Shown in pieces: positions 38,983 to 50,430 of a stretch of DNA of 64,000 nt; position 1 is the stretch's first letter; the number at the start of each line of letters is the position of its first letter. The translations under genes were made by a program, and so were the position numbers. The stretch covers positions 186,001 to 250,000 of the forward strand of contig NZ_QHLX01000002.1 in assembly GCF_004135675.1 (NCBI RefSeq), written 5' to 3'. Origin of the DNA: Marinitoga lauensis (GTDB lineage: Bacteria; Thermotogota; Thermotogae; Petrotogales; Petrotogaceae). Under the pieces are notes generated by a model. It searched no databases and was not told where the DNA came from. It saw nothing but the letters and a program-made list of their open reading frames with translations.

Positions 38983-41201
38983 TTATCCTTTCAATCCTGA
39001 ACGTGCGATGCCAGCTACAAAATATTTTTGCATGAATATGAATAATAAAATTATAGGAATTACCGAGAATGTAGAAGCTGCCATTAAAAGATTATATAAA
39101 GTTCCCGATTCTGTTGTGAATGTTTGCAAACCAACAGCTAACGTTCGCATTTCTGGAGATTTTGTTACAATCAAAACCCATAAGAAAGCATTCCAACTAC
39201 CAACAAATTTAAGTAATGCACCGGTTATTAAAGCAGGTTTACTCAATGGTACCATTACTGTCCATAAAAATCTCCAGCTACTGCTACCATCAATCTTAGC
39301 AGCATCCATAAGTCATTGGGTATAGTTAAAAATTGCTGTCTTAATAGGAATATAGCAAATACGCTAACTATCCACGGTATAATCAATGCATAATATGTAT
39401 CAAGCCATCTAAATTTACTGATAGTTATAAAATTAGGAACGAGCATTACTTCTCCTGGAACCATCATTGTAGCTAAAAATAGGGTAAATAAAATATTTTT
39501 GCCCCAGAATTCTAGTTTTGCAAAGGCAAAAGCTGCCATTGCAGCAATAATTATTTCAAAAATTGTTGTTGATGTTGCCATAAATACTGTATTTATATAA
39601 TATTTTGAAAATGGAGCAGCATTCCATGCATCAACATAATTCTGGAAAACATTTGCAAATATTTGAGAAGGTGTGAATTTTACATTCATAGTTGGTTGTT
39701 CATCAAGGAACCATAATGCGTAAACATCTTTAAAGTAAATTTCGATATTTGAATAATTTCTATAATATACTTTATCAACAATGTCGGGTTTTTCTATTAA
39801 TTCTACTTTTGATATAGCATCAGAATAAACTTTGTTGAATTTTTCAAGTACTTTATTATATTCATTCCTTAAGACAGATAAACTTAGAAGTTTTCTTTTA
39901 TCAAGATTTTTTTCTTTTATAAAATCAATATCAAAACTGTTTAGATAAATATCTATATTATCCTGATTAATATTTTTGATTTTTGATAAACTTCTTATAA
40001 TCATTAATGTTCTTGATAGGTCTTCAGCGGATATTTTTAATTCCCGTAAAACCTTATCATTAAAATCATGCTCTATATTTAGGACAAAATTATCTTTAAT
40101 CTTTAATATGTCTAGTTTTGGATTAACATCTTTTCTAAATTCTTCTGGTATATCAGATGAATTTAAAGCCTTTAAAAAATTATTTTTCATAGTTTCTTTT
40201 GTTGGAACATTGAATTTTATTAATGATTTGTTTACAGAATATTTTTGAATTTTACTAAATTCATTTTCAAAGAAAGATTTGAATTTTAAAGAGTTTTTAT
40301 TGTGTATAATAGCATTGTAAATATTTTTTTCAAGTAATCTATTAACATTTCTCAGGTACATATCAGTATATGAAATAAAATTAATAGTATTTAATTTTTC
40401 TATAATATCGTTAATTTCATCATTTGATATTATACCAGTTCCTTTTGAATAATTTGAAATTAATTCAGAAATATTTGTCAGATTGCTTTTTAAGTTTTCA
40501 AGATAATTTTTAAGTTCTTCCTTTTTTTCTTCTTTTTCTTTTTTTATAACGGAATTATCAGTATTTTTAATTCTGAGATAAGGTAATCTATTTAAAGAAA
40601 TTTTCAAAAATTTATCAATATAATTTATAGATTTTTTGATTTCTTTATTAAGCGATTTAAGTATTTGGGCTTTTTTGAATAAACCATTTGAGGATGAATA
40701 TAGACTGAAATAGAAATTTTCAAAACTTTCAGGAGTATCTTCAAGCGAGTTAATTTTATTTGATAATTCTGTTATTAATGGAAAATTTGCATTATATGTT
40801 TTTATATTATTAACTAAATTAGTTAAATCGATATTATTTGCATAGTTTAAGTCTTGGAAATTTAAGGTTATTAAGCCGCGTCTTACAGCATCATCTTCTA
40901 TTGTTAAGACCTTTTTATATGGATTATAAACACTTTCACTTTGAGAAGCTCTGAATTCTGCTAAACTGACACTTCCCTGAGTTCCCAATGAAGTAGAAAG
41001 AGAATTTTTTATATTCACAGATATTTCAGATTTAAAGTTTTTTGATGTCCATTTTGGTGGCCATTGAGAAATTTCACTTCCTGTTTTAAATGAGGTTACA
41101 ACCATCCATGCAAAGGGCATAGCCATAACAATTGCGCCACCAATAACCAATAAATATACTATTAGTGTTCCCATTGTATTCATAAATTTTGTCCAGGACA
41201 T
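38983..41201 (-). CDS. MalG-type sugar ABC permease with large insert, frameshifted
   Basis: TM1 (13-38, VYLLVIGGAIVMAMPFAWM) and TMs 2-6 are as in MalG, with the EAA loop DAAKIDGSSSWRFLW. Between TM1 and TM2 there is an insert of about 450 residues, Lys/Asn/Leu-rich with long helices, on the outer side of the membrane. Usual MalG length is about 280-300; restored length here is 740 codons (one missing A near 39290). Thermotogales maltose permeases are known to have such enlarged loops. It pairs with the MalF-type gene just upstream. Confidence 0.8.
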
Positions 41202-41212
41202 TATAAGACCCC

Positions 41213-42575
41213 TTAAGAATCGTAATGGACACGTTTTTTTCCGGCTACAAACTGTATAAATGTAAATATCAATATAATACCAAATAATACATATGCAGCC
41301 GCACTTGCCTGTCCCATTCTCTGTTCACCATAGAATTTTTCAAAAACATAATAAACTACAGTTAAACCGCTATTATTGTATGGACCGGGAGTCCTGAATA
41401 AAGAACAAATATTTCAGAAAATACTTTAAATGCACCAATCATAGAAACTATCAATATGAAAAATGTTGTTGGAGAAAGCAAAGGCCACGTAATATAGGCA
41501 AATTTTTGCCATGTTGTTGCCCGTCAACCTCAGCTGCTTCATAATAACTTTTATCTATATTTTGAAGACCAGCTAAAAAGATTATCGAATAATATCCTAC
41601 CAATTTCCATATAGATATAATAGCTATTGTTGGAATTGTCCATTTTTCATCTTTTAGCCATAATATTTTATCTATACCAAAAAAAGAAAGAATATAATTT
41701 AATAACCCATTATCGTTAAATATCCATTGCCATACTAATGAAACAGCAACAACACTGGTTACAAAAGGAATAAAATATATGGTCCTGAAAATAACTTTTC
41801 CATGTATTTCCTGATAAAATAATAAAGCGATGATTAACGATAAGAAAATAGTTATAGGCATGGATAGTAGAACATAATAACTTGTATTCCATATAGCCTT
41901 TAAAAAGTCCGCTTCTTCTTTTGCCATGCTTAAATAAGTGACAATTTCAGGTATTTTAATCATTTTTATTCCAACAATATATATACCAATAAAGATTAAT
42001 AGCCTTAATAACAATTTATCTGGGGTTCCTTCAATTTTTTTCATAGCTGCAATTACAACATAAGAAAAAGCAAGCCATAAGAAAATAATCCATTGTAAAT
42101 TATAATTTATATAATTCCATAAAACAAAGGTTATCAGGCCAAAAATTGCATTTATAAAAACAATATTTTTAACTTTTTTGTCAGGAATTCTCCTTGAATC
42201 TAAAATGGCATTTAGTAAATAAGCTACAAAAAATACGATAAAAAAGGTACCTAAAAAAGCAACATTAAAAGTTAAGTCTACAGGATGTTTTAGCTTAAAC
42301 AATTCTGTATAATTTTTAAATCCAATAAACTGAGGATTCGCTTGATTTTTAAAATCCCATTTAAAAAAACTCAATACAAATGAATATATAATAGGCCAGA
42401 AAACAAAAATCGATAAAACAATCATAGAAGGTAATATATACAAATATGCAGTTAAACTTTCTCTGGTCCTTCTCCAGGCATGTGGAGAAAGAAAAAATTT
42501 TGATACCTTCATCAAAATTGCCAGGATTAAAGCAATACTAACTCCTATAATAGGAATGAGAATTTCCGCGGGCAT
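41213..42575 (-). CDS. MalF-type sugar ABC permease, two frameshifts
   Basis: Partner of the MalG-type gene. After the usual first helices (LYILPSMIVLSIFVFWPIIY) there are about four extra hydrophobic segments (residues about 105-235) before the core with YEAAEVDG. The frame breaks near 41518 (DGATTWQKFAYITWPLL) and near 41392 (SGTPGPYNNSGLTVVYY); restored length is 455 codons. ATG 42575 follows ggaggaa. No binding protein or ATPase gene is in the window, so these must come from elsewhere. Confidence 0.8.
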
Positions 42576-42696
42576 AGACTTTCCTCCAATCAACAAAAAA
42601 TTTTTAACACTAATTTTACCATATTAATGAGATGAAAGTCAAAATTTAATTTTATTTTATAAGATATATTTTTGTAAAATTCAAAATAAATTTATA

Positions 42697-44019
42697 TTAT
42701 TTTAGTTTGTTTGCGAGTTTTATTAATTGATCCACAATTTCATCAAAAGTAGGTCTTTCAAAAGTTCCTTGCTTTAAAAAGGCATTTATATTATCAATTT
42801 CTTTTTTTGCAATATCAATTTTTTTGTTTGTTCCTTCCTTATAAGCACCAACTTCAATTAAATCTTTAGCATCATTATAAGTGGCCATAATATCTCTCAC
42901 AGTATAAGCTGCGTCGAGATGTTCTGAAGTTACTACAGAAGACATTAACCTACTAATACTTGCCAAAACATCTATAGCTGGATAATGAGAAGATTCTGCC
43001 AATCTTCTGGATAAAATAATATGCCCATCTACAATACCTCTAACGGTATCAGAAATAGGTTCGTTAAAGTCATCACCTTCAACTAAAACGGTGTAAATAG
43101 CTGTTATACTACCTTTATCAGAATTTCCGGCTCTTTCCAGTATCTTTGGTAATTCTGCAAAAACGCTTGGAGTATAACCTCTTGTTGCAGGTGGTTCTCC
43201 AATTGATAAACCAATTTCTCTTTGAGCCATAGCCCAACGGGTTAACGAATCAACCATTAACATTACACTATATCCCATATCTCTGAAAAATTCCGCAACA
43301 GTTGTTGCACTAAGTAAAGCTTTTGTTCTCATTAATGCAGGTTGATCTGATGTAGACACTATAACAACAGAACGCTTAAGACCTTCTTCTCCTAAATCTC
43401 TCTCGATAAATTCTCTTACTTCTCTTCCACGTTCTCCAATTAATGAAATGACATTTATGTCAGCAGATGTATTCCTTGCAATCATACCCAATAATGTACT
43501 TTTTCCAACTCCACTACCAGCAAAAATTCCAATCCTTTGTCCTTTGCCAAGGGTTATTAAACCGTCTATAGCCTTTACACCAACAGATAAAGGTTCTTCA
43601 ATTTTATTTCTAATTAATGGGTTAGGTGGAGGTGAATAAATAGAACGATATTTATCTGTAATTAAAGGTTTTCCATCGATTGGGCGCCCAATTCCATCTA
43701 ATACTCTCCCTAAAAGATTTTGAGTAATTCCAATAGAAACTTTTCTGTTTAGTTTTTTTACTTTAGCTCCTACATATAATCCATGAACATCTTCAAAAGG
43801 CATTAACAATACTTTATTTCCAACAAATCCAACTACTTCACATAATGCTGTATTTCCATCTTTTAAGGTAATAGAACACAAATCTCCAAGGGACACATCT
43901 GGTCCCTTGGATTCAATAACAACGCCGGTTATTCTATCTACAATACCTTCTAAAGAAAATAAATCCAGTGAATTTAGTTTTCTATTGATATTTTCATATA
44001 TTTTGTTATAATCCTTCAT
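42697..44019 (-). CDS. fliI: Flagellar export ATPase FliI
   Basis: 440 residues, complete. Walker A GSGVGKSTLLG, ERGREVREF, and Walker B VMLMVDSLTRWA. Hexameric ATPase of the flagellar type III export apparatus. Its start overlaps fliH by 14 bp. Confidence 0.95.
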   Translation of the reverse strand: MKDYNKIYENINRKLNSLDLFSLEGIVDRITGVVIESKGPDVSLGDLCSITLKDGNTALCEVVGFVGNKVLLMPFEDVHGLYVGAKVKKLNRKVSIGITQNLLGRVLDGIGRPIDGKPLITDKYRSIYSPPPNPLIRNKIEEPLSVGVKAIDGLITLGKGQRIGIFAGSGVGKSTLLGMIARNTSADINVISLIGERGREVREFIERDLGEEGLKRSVVIVSTSDQPALMRTKALLSATTVAEFFRDMGYSVMLMVDSLTRWAMAQREIGLSIGEPPATRGYTPSVFAELPKILERAGNSDKGSITAIYTVLVEGDDFNEPISDTVRGIVDGHIILSRRLAESSHYPAIDVLASISRLMSSVVTSEHLDAAYTVRDIMATYNDAKDLIEVGAYKEGTNKKIDIAKKEIDNINAFLKQGTFERPTFDEIVDQLIKLANKLK

Positions 44020-44692
44020 CGTTTAATTCTTCCTCTATAATATCGTTTACCTGTTTGAGTACATCCTCTTTATTAATAACGATTTTTCCCATATCAGTAT
44101 GTATAGACATTGAAAAATCCGGTAATGTAATATCTTCTACTATTTCTATATTATCTACAGCATTAAATTTTTCAATTAATTCAGGAAAATCATTTATAAT
44201 GTTTGAACTAACATGGATTTTGATATGTTCAAAGTTAACAAATTTTTCTAAAATTTTATTTAGTGAATTTTCTATCCACTTGGGAGAAGAAAAAATTTCA
44301 ACATTTAAAAATTTGTTGATCAATAGTTTTAATAAATTAAATAATAAAATTCTTGTATTATAAATTTCCAGATTGATTGATTTATTAAAAGTGTCTAATA
44401 GGTTATTAAGTTGCAAAGAATATTGTTGGATAAGATTATTGAGCTCATATTCTGCCTGTTCTTTTCCTTCTTTTCGGCCTTTTTCTACTTCTTCGGCATA
44501 GGCTAAATGAGCTTCATTGATTATATTTTCTGCTTCTTCTTTTGCGCTATCTATAATTTCTTTTGCTTTTTTTTCTGCATCATCTATAATCTTCTTTGCT
44601 ATATCTTCAGCAACAGTCTTTTCTAACTCCTGGGTATCTTCAGGTGATTCAAAGATAATATATTGTCCTTTAATAATCCTTCGATTAAACAA
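44006..44692 (-). CDS. fliH: Flagellar assembly protein FliH
   Basis: 228 residues: a long Ala/Glu/Lys coiled coil (40-95) and a C-terminal FliH/V-ATPase-E-like domain. It is the peripheral stalk and negative regulator of FliI. Gene order and 8-bp overlap with fliG support the call; sequence alone is weakly conserved. Confidence 0.85.
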   Translation of the reverse strand: MFNRRIIKGQYIIFESPEDTQELEKTVAEDIAKKIIDDAEKKAKEIIDSAKEEAENIINEAHLAYAEEVEKGRKEGKEQAEYELNNLIQQYSLQLNNLLDTFNKSINLEIYNTRILLFNLLKLLINKFLNVEIFSSPKWIENSLNKILEKFVNFEHIKIHVSSNIINDFPELIEKFNAVDNIEIVEDITLPDFSMSIHTDMGKIVINKEDVLKQVNDIIEEELNDEGL

Positions 44693-45700
44693 TTAATTCT
44701 TCTCCTCCTCCACCAGCGATAATTATTTCACCGGATTCTTCAAGTTTTCTTATAATTGCAACTATTCTTTGTTGTGCTTCATCTACATCTTTTAATCTAA
44801 CTGGACCCATAAATTCAAGTTCTTCCTGTATCATTTGACTTGCTCTTTGAGACATATTTGTAAGTATTTTATTTTTAAGGTCTTCAGAAGCACCTTTTAA
44901 AGATAATGTCAAATCACGGGTATCAACTTCTCTAAGTATTCTTTGTATAGTTCTATCATCGAGTTTAAGTATATCTTCAAATACGAACATTTTCTTTCTA
45001 ATTTCTTCAGAAAGTTTAGGATCAGATTCAGATAATCTATCAAAAATATTTTTAGATACAGTTCTATCAATATTATTCATTATTTCAGCTGTAGTTTCGA
45101 TACCTCCAACCTGACTGAATGGTTGTGCGGCGAATGATGATAATCTGTCTTTCATACGGCTTTCCACCTCCTTAACAACATCTGGAGTGGCCCTATCCAT
45201 AATAGAAATTCTTTTGATTACATCAACCTGTAAATCCTCTGGTAATCCAGCAATAACCTGAGCAGCAGCAGCAGGTGGCAAATAACATAATACCAGGGCT
45301 ACAGTTTGAGGATGTTCATTTTGCAAAACATTAGTAATCTGTGCAATATCGATTCTTTTTAAGAAATCAAAAGGTTTAACCTGTAAATTTGTAACAAGAT
45401 TTTCAATGATTTTAATAGCCTGTTCTGGTCCGAAGGCTTCTTCAAGCAACTTTTTAGCGTAATCTACGCCACCTTCTTTAATAAATTCTTTTACTTTCAT
45501 TAACTCAAAGAATTCATTTAAAACATTATTTTTTTCCTCATCAGATATTTTCCCAGATTGGCAACTTCTAGTGTCAGCATTTCTACTTCTTCTTCCGTTA
45601 ATTCTTTTAATAGCTTTGAAGCTCTATCGGGTCCAACAAGAACTACTAAAATAGCTGCTTTCCTTAATCCACTAACGCCCGAAGAATTTTGTGCAGCCAT
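44685..45700 (-). CDS. fliG: Flagellar motor switch protein FliG, frameshifted
   Basis: Torque-generating rotor protein. Shows LRKAAILVVLVGPDRASKLL, NEHPQTVALVLCYLPP, and the C-terminal torque helix KNKILTNMSQRASQMIQEEL. One A is missing near 45550 (GKISDEEKNN); restored length is 339 codons. SD gaggtg. Confidence 0.95.
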
Positions 45701-45720
45701 AATATCACCTCTATAATCAA

Positions 45721-47263
45721 TTATTGATTAATCCAATACTTAAGTATTTCAACAACGTCATCCAGACTTGAATCAACAGTTTTCGTAAGTTTTTCAAATG
45801 CTTTTTGATCTTCAGTAATCTCTGAAACTTCAGGTTCAATTTCTTCAATAGCCTTGTTGCAGCTTCTTCAAGTTTCTTTTTCCTTTCAATAAGCGTTCTT
45901 CTTGCCTTTCTTTTCTTGTTAATATTAATTATACCAATTATCAATAGGATCAAAACAAACATAAAGATAACAGAAATTATTGTAATAACAGTAATTGTTT
46001 TTGCTCTTTCAGATTGCTGAACAATTTTTTGATATTCTGCTTCCAGTTCTTTATTAAATTTAGTAAATAAAATATTTATATTACTGGTGTAGCCCAGTAG
46101 CTGTTGATATTGCACTTTTTATCTGTGCTTTTGTTGTATCATTTTCTGGTATAGGAGATTTATCAAGATCAATAAATACTGTGATAGATTTTTTTGCAAT
46201 TTCACCATTTTTATCGTCAGTAACTTTTTGGTATATTTCATTGAAATCATAATTTGTAATTGTTTTAGAAGTTTTATATGTATCTGAGCCCTGATTATCC
46301 GGGTTTGCGTTGTATATGGAGGAACATTAGAATCCACTCCAGGGACGTTTGATGATCCAGATAAAGATTTTTTTCTTCAGATTCTTTTTGTTCACTAACA
46401 ATCAAACCGCTACTTTTATTAACGGTTGTACCTTTCTCGATTCTTCCTCAATTTTTGCCAGTTTAGGTCTACTTCCGGTATGACAACAACTGCACCCATT
46501 CCAAAAACTCTTTGTAATTTATTTTCTATTTTTGCTGTGTAATATTCTTCAATTTTTCTTTTTAAATCAAATTTTGTAGCTGCGTCTGCAATATTACCTT
46601 CTGATATAACCTGAGCGCTTAAATTTCTTGAATTATTATCTACAACCTTAACATCCTTTGGATCTAAATTTTGAACAGCTCCAGCAACAAAATCCATAAT
46701 CGCTTTTACCTGATTTGGTTCTATAGTAGCACCTGGTTCTAAAAAAAGCAAAACTGATGCAGTAGGTTTAGCCTGTTCTGCTGGTGTATAATAGGTTCTT
46801 GATGGCATAACTATATGTACTCTCGCAAATTGAATCCCTTTCATTGTTGAAATTGAACGAGATAATTCACCTTCAAGTGCTATTTGATAATTCACCTGCT
46901 TATCATAACTTGTAGCTCCAAAACTTTGTTTTTGAAGCAATTCATATCCTGTACCTGATTTCCAAGAACACCATTTAATGCGAGTTTCATCCATAATTCA
47001 TATTTATTATATTTTTCAGGTACCATTATAGAACCACCAGGTCCAACTTTGTAAGGAATATTTAATTCTTCTAATTTTGAAATAATTCTTCCACCCTGTT
47101 TTTCGTCAACACCACTAATTAAGACCTGATAATTTGGTCTTAGGTTTAAAACAATCAGGAATATTAACAGAAATATAACCGTTAAAGTTATTACTGAAAA
47201 TATGATTTTTTGATTTGTATTAAAGTTTTCCCAATAATCTTTAATCATTTGAAAAGGGTTCAT
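45721..47263 (-). CDS. fliF: Flagellar MS-ring protein FliF, about eight frameshifts
   Basis: Anchors the basal body in the cytoplasmic membrane. N-terminal TM (20-42), ring-building motif GGSIMVPEKYNKYELWMKLA, ISTMKGIQFARVHIVMP and VVVIPEVDLNW, then a second TM and a C-terminal acidic tail ending ILKYWINQ that binds FliG. The second half is broken by about seven one-base deletions between 46460 and 45860; with one more near 46955, eight additions give 517 codons. Such density points to poor consensus in this stretch. Confidence 0.9.
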
Positions 47264-47273
47264 ATTTTCACCT

Positions 47274-48266
47274 CTAAAGACTCATATATACTCCAATTCT
47301 ATATTCGGAATTGAATATCATCCCAAATTTTATATCATAAATAGAAAAACCTGTAGCAATCTGTAATTTTTTATCAATATATAATTTTAGCCATAATCCA
47401 TTTTTCTTTTCGATGTTTAAGTAAAACGAATCTAGCGTTTTTAAATTATCAAGAGATAGAATATTTTGTGTCCAGGGATAACCAAGTCTCAAATAAAAAT
47501 TCACATTTTTTCCATAAGATGTTCCAATAGAAAAATCTGATTTTGGAAAATACATCAAACCAACATTTAAATTTATATCATTAAATTTTGTGGCATTATC
47601 TGATTTTATAAATGAAATATTTTGTGTAGAATAAAATTCTAAATTTTTATATGCCAGACCAGAATAACTATTTAGTTCAAAAAAATTTTGTGAAACAGAA
47701 CCCTGAATACCAATCAAAATAGGAGAAAAAATCTTAGTGTTTTTATAATTTTTTTGAGCTTTTTTTACTTTCTTATAATAATATAATCCAGAGGAATTTA
47801 TACCATTTTTGAGAACTGAATTTGGTCCTTGATAATAAGCAGCAATTTCGCTTTTTTCCGATTGTAGCAATTTATATAAAAAGCTATGATAAGCAGACGC
47901 CCCGGTTATATTATCAATTGGATTAAATAAATTATCTATACCAAAATCCTGAGCAACAACAGGTTTTAATTGTAAAAGTCCTATTGCATGACTGGAAGAT
48001 ATAGCATGTGTGTAATAATTCGATTCTACATACATTTGACCACCAATAAGTGTTCTATCCTGTGCCCAGACATATTTTAATAAATCAGAAGATTTCATAT
48101 ACGAATATTTTCCAAGAAAAGTGTATTCAAAATTCAAAAACATGGAGTCCGTATACAACTCCATGTGTAGGCCTGGTTTATAGAAAATTTTATTATATAT
48201 ATCAATTTTTTGAGAAAATAATACTGCTGATATTATTAAAAAAATAAGAAAAAAAAATCGTTTCAC
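47274..48266 (-). CDS. Lytic transglycosylase fused to beta-barrel-like domain
   Basis: About 330 residues. Signal peptide KRFFFLIFLIISAVLFS; SLT domain (about 70-175) with the catalytic Glu in GGQMYVESNYYTHAISSSHA and GLLQLKP; then about 150 residues of alternating strands (GLAYKNLEFYSTQNISF, YLRLGYPW) as in outer-membrane barrels. GTG 48266, behind aggtgaa, is chosen over GTG 48278 because it gives a proper signal peptide. Its place next to fliF suggests it opens peptidoglycan for the flagellar rod. Confidence 0.7.
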   Translation of the reverse strand: MKRFFFLIFLIISAVLFSQKIDIYNKIFYKPGLHMELYTDSMFLNFEYTFLGKYSYMKSSDLLKYVWAQDRTLIGGQMYVESNYYTHAISSSHAIGLLQLKPVVAQDFGIDNLFNPIDNITGASAYHSFLYKLLQSEKSEIAAYYQGPNSVLKNGINSSGLYYYKKVKKAQKNYKNTKIFSPILIGIQGSVSQNFFELNSYSGLAYKNLEFYSTQNISFIKSDNATKFNDINLNVGLMYFPKSDFSIGTSYGKNVNFYLRLGYPWTQNILSLDNLKTLDSFYLNIEKKNGLWLKLYIDKKLQIATGFSIYDIKFGMIFNSEYRIGVYMSL

Positions 48267-48267
48267 C

Positions 48268-49101
48268 TTAAAGTTCACCTAATAATGCCAGAATAATCTC
48301 AGCTATTTTTTCACCTGTTTTATTGGCTATTTCTATAACCTCTTCAGCAGTTACTGGTTTCAATTCCTCAGGAACTGCTTTATCTGTAACAGCAGAGAAA
48401 CCCAATACCTTTATTCCACCATGATTAGCAACAATAACCTCTGGAACCGTAGACATTCCAACTAAGTCCGCTCCGAAATTTCTCATCATTTTTAATTCGG
48501 CAGGTGTTTCAAAGGTAGGTCCTGTAATTCCTAAATAAACGCCTGTATAAACAGGGATTCCCAATTTTTTTGCAGTGGATATAGCTTTTTCTGTTAATTC
48601 TTTATTATAAGCTTCACTCATATCAGGGAATCTTGGTCCCCATTCTTCAGCGTTTGGACCAATTAATGGATTATCTCCCATAAAATTAATTTGATCAGTA
48701 ATTATACAAGGATTTCCAACTTCGAAATTTGGATTCATACCGCCAGCAGCATTGGTCACTATTAAAATTTTTACACCCAATTCCTGCATAACTCTAATCG
48801 GAAAAGTAACTTCTTTCATTGTATAACCTTCATAATAATGGAATCTTCCATTCATTAACATAACATCTTTTCCTGAAATTGTTCCAAACATTAATTCTCC
48901 TTTGTGTCCTGGAGCAGTTGAAACAGGAAAATTTGGAATATCTGAATAAGAAATTTTTAATGGATTTTCTAACTTATCAGCAATTCCGTGCAAGCCAGAA
49001 CCTAGAACAATGGCAATTTCAGGTTTGTTTTTAATTTTTGTTTTTATATATTCAGCAGCTTCTTTAACATTTTTTACATATTCATCGATATTGAAGTTCA
49101 T
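48268..49101 (-). CDS. Purine nucleoside phosphorylase
   Basis: 277 residues, trimeric PNP family: VLGSGLHGIAD, phosphate/base motifs NGRFHYYEGY, NAAGGMNP and GPTFETPAE. Cleaves inosine or guanosine with phosphate for purine salvage, feeding the hpt gene just upstream. ATG 49101 follows ggtgga. Confidence 0.95.
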   Translation of the reverse strand: MNFNIDEYVKNVKEAAEYIKTKIKNKPEIAIVLGSGLHGIADKLENPLKISYSDIPNFPVSTAPGHKGELMFGTISGKDVMLMNGRFHYYEGYTMKEVTFPIRVMQELGVKILIVTNAAGGMNPNFEVGNPCIITDQINFMGDNPLIGPNAEEWGPRFPDMSEAYNKELTEKAISTAKKLGIPVYTGVYLGITGPTFETPAELKMMRNFGADLVGMSTVPEVIVANHGGIKVLGFSAVTDKAVPEELKPVTAEEVIEIANKTGEKIAEIILALLGEL

Positions 49102-49161
49102 AAATCCACCTCCAGAAATTCGTTTAACTTTATCATAACAATTATTATTATACCACAAAAT

Positions 49162-49692
49162 TTATTCTACATAGCCAATGAATGGTAAATTTCTATATTT
49201 TTCATCATAATCAAGACCATAACCAATAACAAAATAATTGTCAATTTCAAATCCAGGAAAGTCTACATTTATTCCATGATCATGAGCATTTTTTATAAGA
49301 AGGGAAGTTAACTTTATTGAAGCGGGATTTTGTTTTTTTATTTCATTTATCAAGAATCTGATAGTATTTCCAGTATCAACAATATCTTCAACAATGAGAA
49401 TGTGTTTTCCTTCTAAAGGTTCATTTGTCCAGCTATTAACTGTTATTTTTCCAGTTGAAGATGTTCCACCATGATAGCTTGAAACCCTTACGAAATAATA
49501 TTTCATGTCGTGGTCAATGTTCTTTACTAAATCAGAAAAGAAATGTACGGAACCTTTTAATGCGCAAACAGCAATGATTTCATCATCAATATCTTTATAA
49601 TACTCTGTTATTTGTTTTCCTATCTCTTTTGCTTTTTCAAGAATCTGTTCTTCTGTTAATAAAACCTTTAGTTTTTTTGGATCTATTTCCAT
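49162..49692 (-). CDS. hpt: Hypoxanthine phosphoribosyltransferase
   Basis: 176 residues with the PRPP loop ILIVEDIVDTGNT and the base-binding end LDYDEKYRNLPFIG. Converts hypoxanthine or guanine with PRPP to IMP or GMP. ATG 49692 is placed 8 nt after aaaggagag; a GTG at 49701 is the alternative. Confidence 0.95.
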   Translation of the reverse strand: MEIDPKKLKVLLTEEQILEKAKEIGKQITEYYKDIDDEIIAVCALKGSVHFFSDLVKNIDHDMKYYFVRVSSYHGGTSSTGKITVNSWTNEPLEGKHILIVEDIVDTGNTIRFLINEIKKQNPASIKLTSLLIKNAHDHGINVDFPGFEIDNYFVIGYGLDYDEKYRNLPFIGYVE

Positions 49693-49693
49693 T

Positions 49694-50416
49694 TTAAACA
49701 CTCTCCTTTCTCAATGAAACCTCACCAGCATAAATATTTTCTATTAAGCCGTTTTCAAGTAATACTTCTAAATAATCTCCATGTATTGAAACAATTTTAC
49801 CATGTTTTTCACCATTTTGCGATATTATTTTTATAAAATCTCCGTTTCGAATGTTAAGATTATTTATCCATTGTTTTGTAAAAACTGAAATCGTATCGTT
49901 TTTAAAATATTTTATATAATATTTATAATAAGCAGTTGAATTAATTTGTTTTAATAACTTTTTAAGGTTGAGCTTTTTATTTTTTTCTTCTATATAACTG
50001 GTAGCAATATCACTCAATTCATCAGGAATTTTATTATTAACATTTAACCCAACGCCAACAATAATTGCGGCAACAGTTTTACCTGTATAAACACCTTCAC
50101 CTAAAATACCACATATTTTCTTTTCATTTACAAGTAAGTCATTAGGCCATTTTATAACGGTTTCAAGTTTGTATTTAGCTAAAACGTATTTTACAGCCAT
50201 AGTATAAAGTCTTACATAATGCCACGGATTCATAGGTCTATTTTTGGGTTTGAACAAAACAGAAAACCACAAACCACCTCTTTGTGATATCCAATTTCTT
50301 TTCATTCTCCCGTATCCACCGGTTTGTTTTGAAGCCCAGATAACTGTTTCTGAAGGAAGTTCTTTCCAGTGTTCTTTTAAAAATAGGTTGGTAGAATTTA
50401 TTGTATCAAAATATAT
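49694..50416 (-). CDS. birA: Biotin-protein ligase with apparent ATA start
   Basis: Class I (no N-terminal HTH) biotin-[acetyl-CoA-carboxylase] ligase, about 240 residues: DTINSTN, SKQTGGYGRMKRNW, VIKWPNDLLV and KICGILGEG. The frame is open upstream of the first ATG (Met 46 in GRMKRNW), which would remove the substrate site. The best SD, AGGAG at 50423-50427, lies 8 nt before an ATA codon at 50416. Either ATA is the start or an ATG was changed by one base. C-terminal SH3-like domain present. Confidence 0.85.
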   Translation of the reverse strand: MYFDTINSTNLFLKEHWKELPSETVIWASKQTGGYGRMKRNWISQRGGLWFSVLFKPKNRPMNPWHYVRLYTMAVKYVLAKYKLETVIKWPNDLLVNEKKICGILGEGVYTGKTVAAIIVGVGLNVNNKIPDELSDIATSYIEEKNKKLNLKKLLKQINSTAYYKYYIKYFKNDTISVFTKQWINNLNIRNGDFIKIISQNGEKHGKIVSIHGDYLEVLLENGLIENIYAGEVSLRKESV

Positions 50417-50430
50417 TAGTTTATCTCCTA

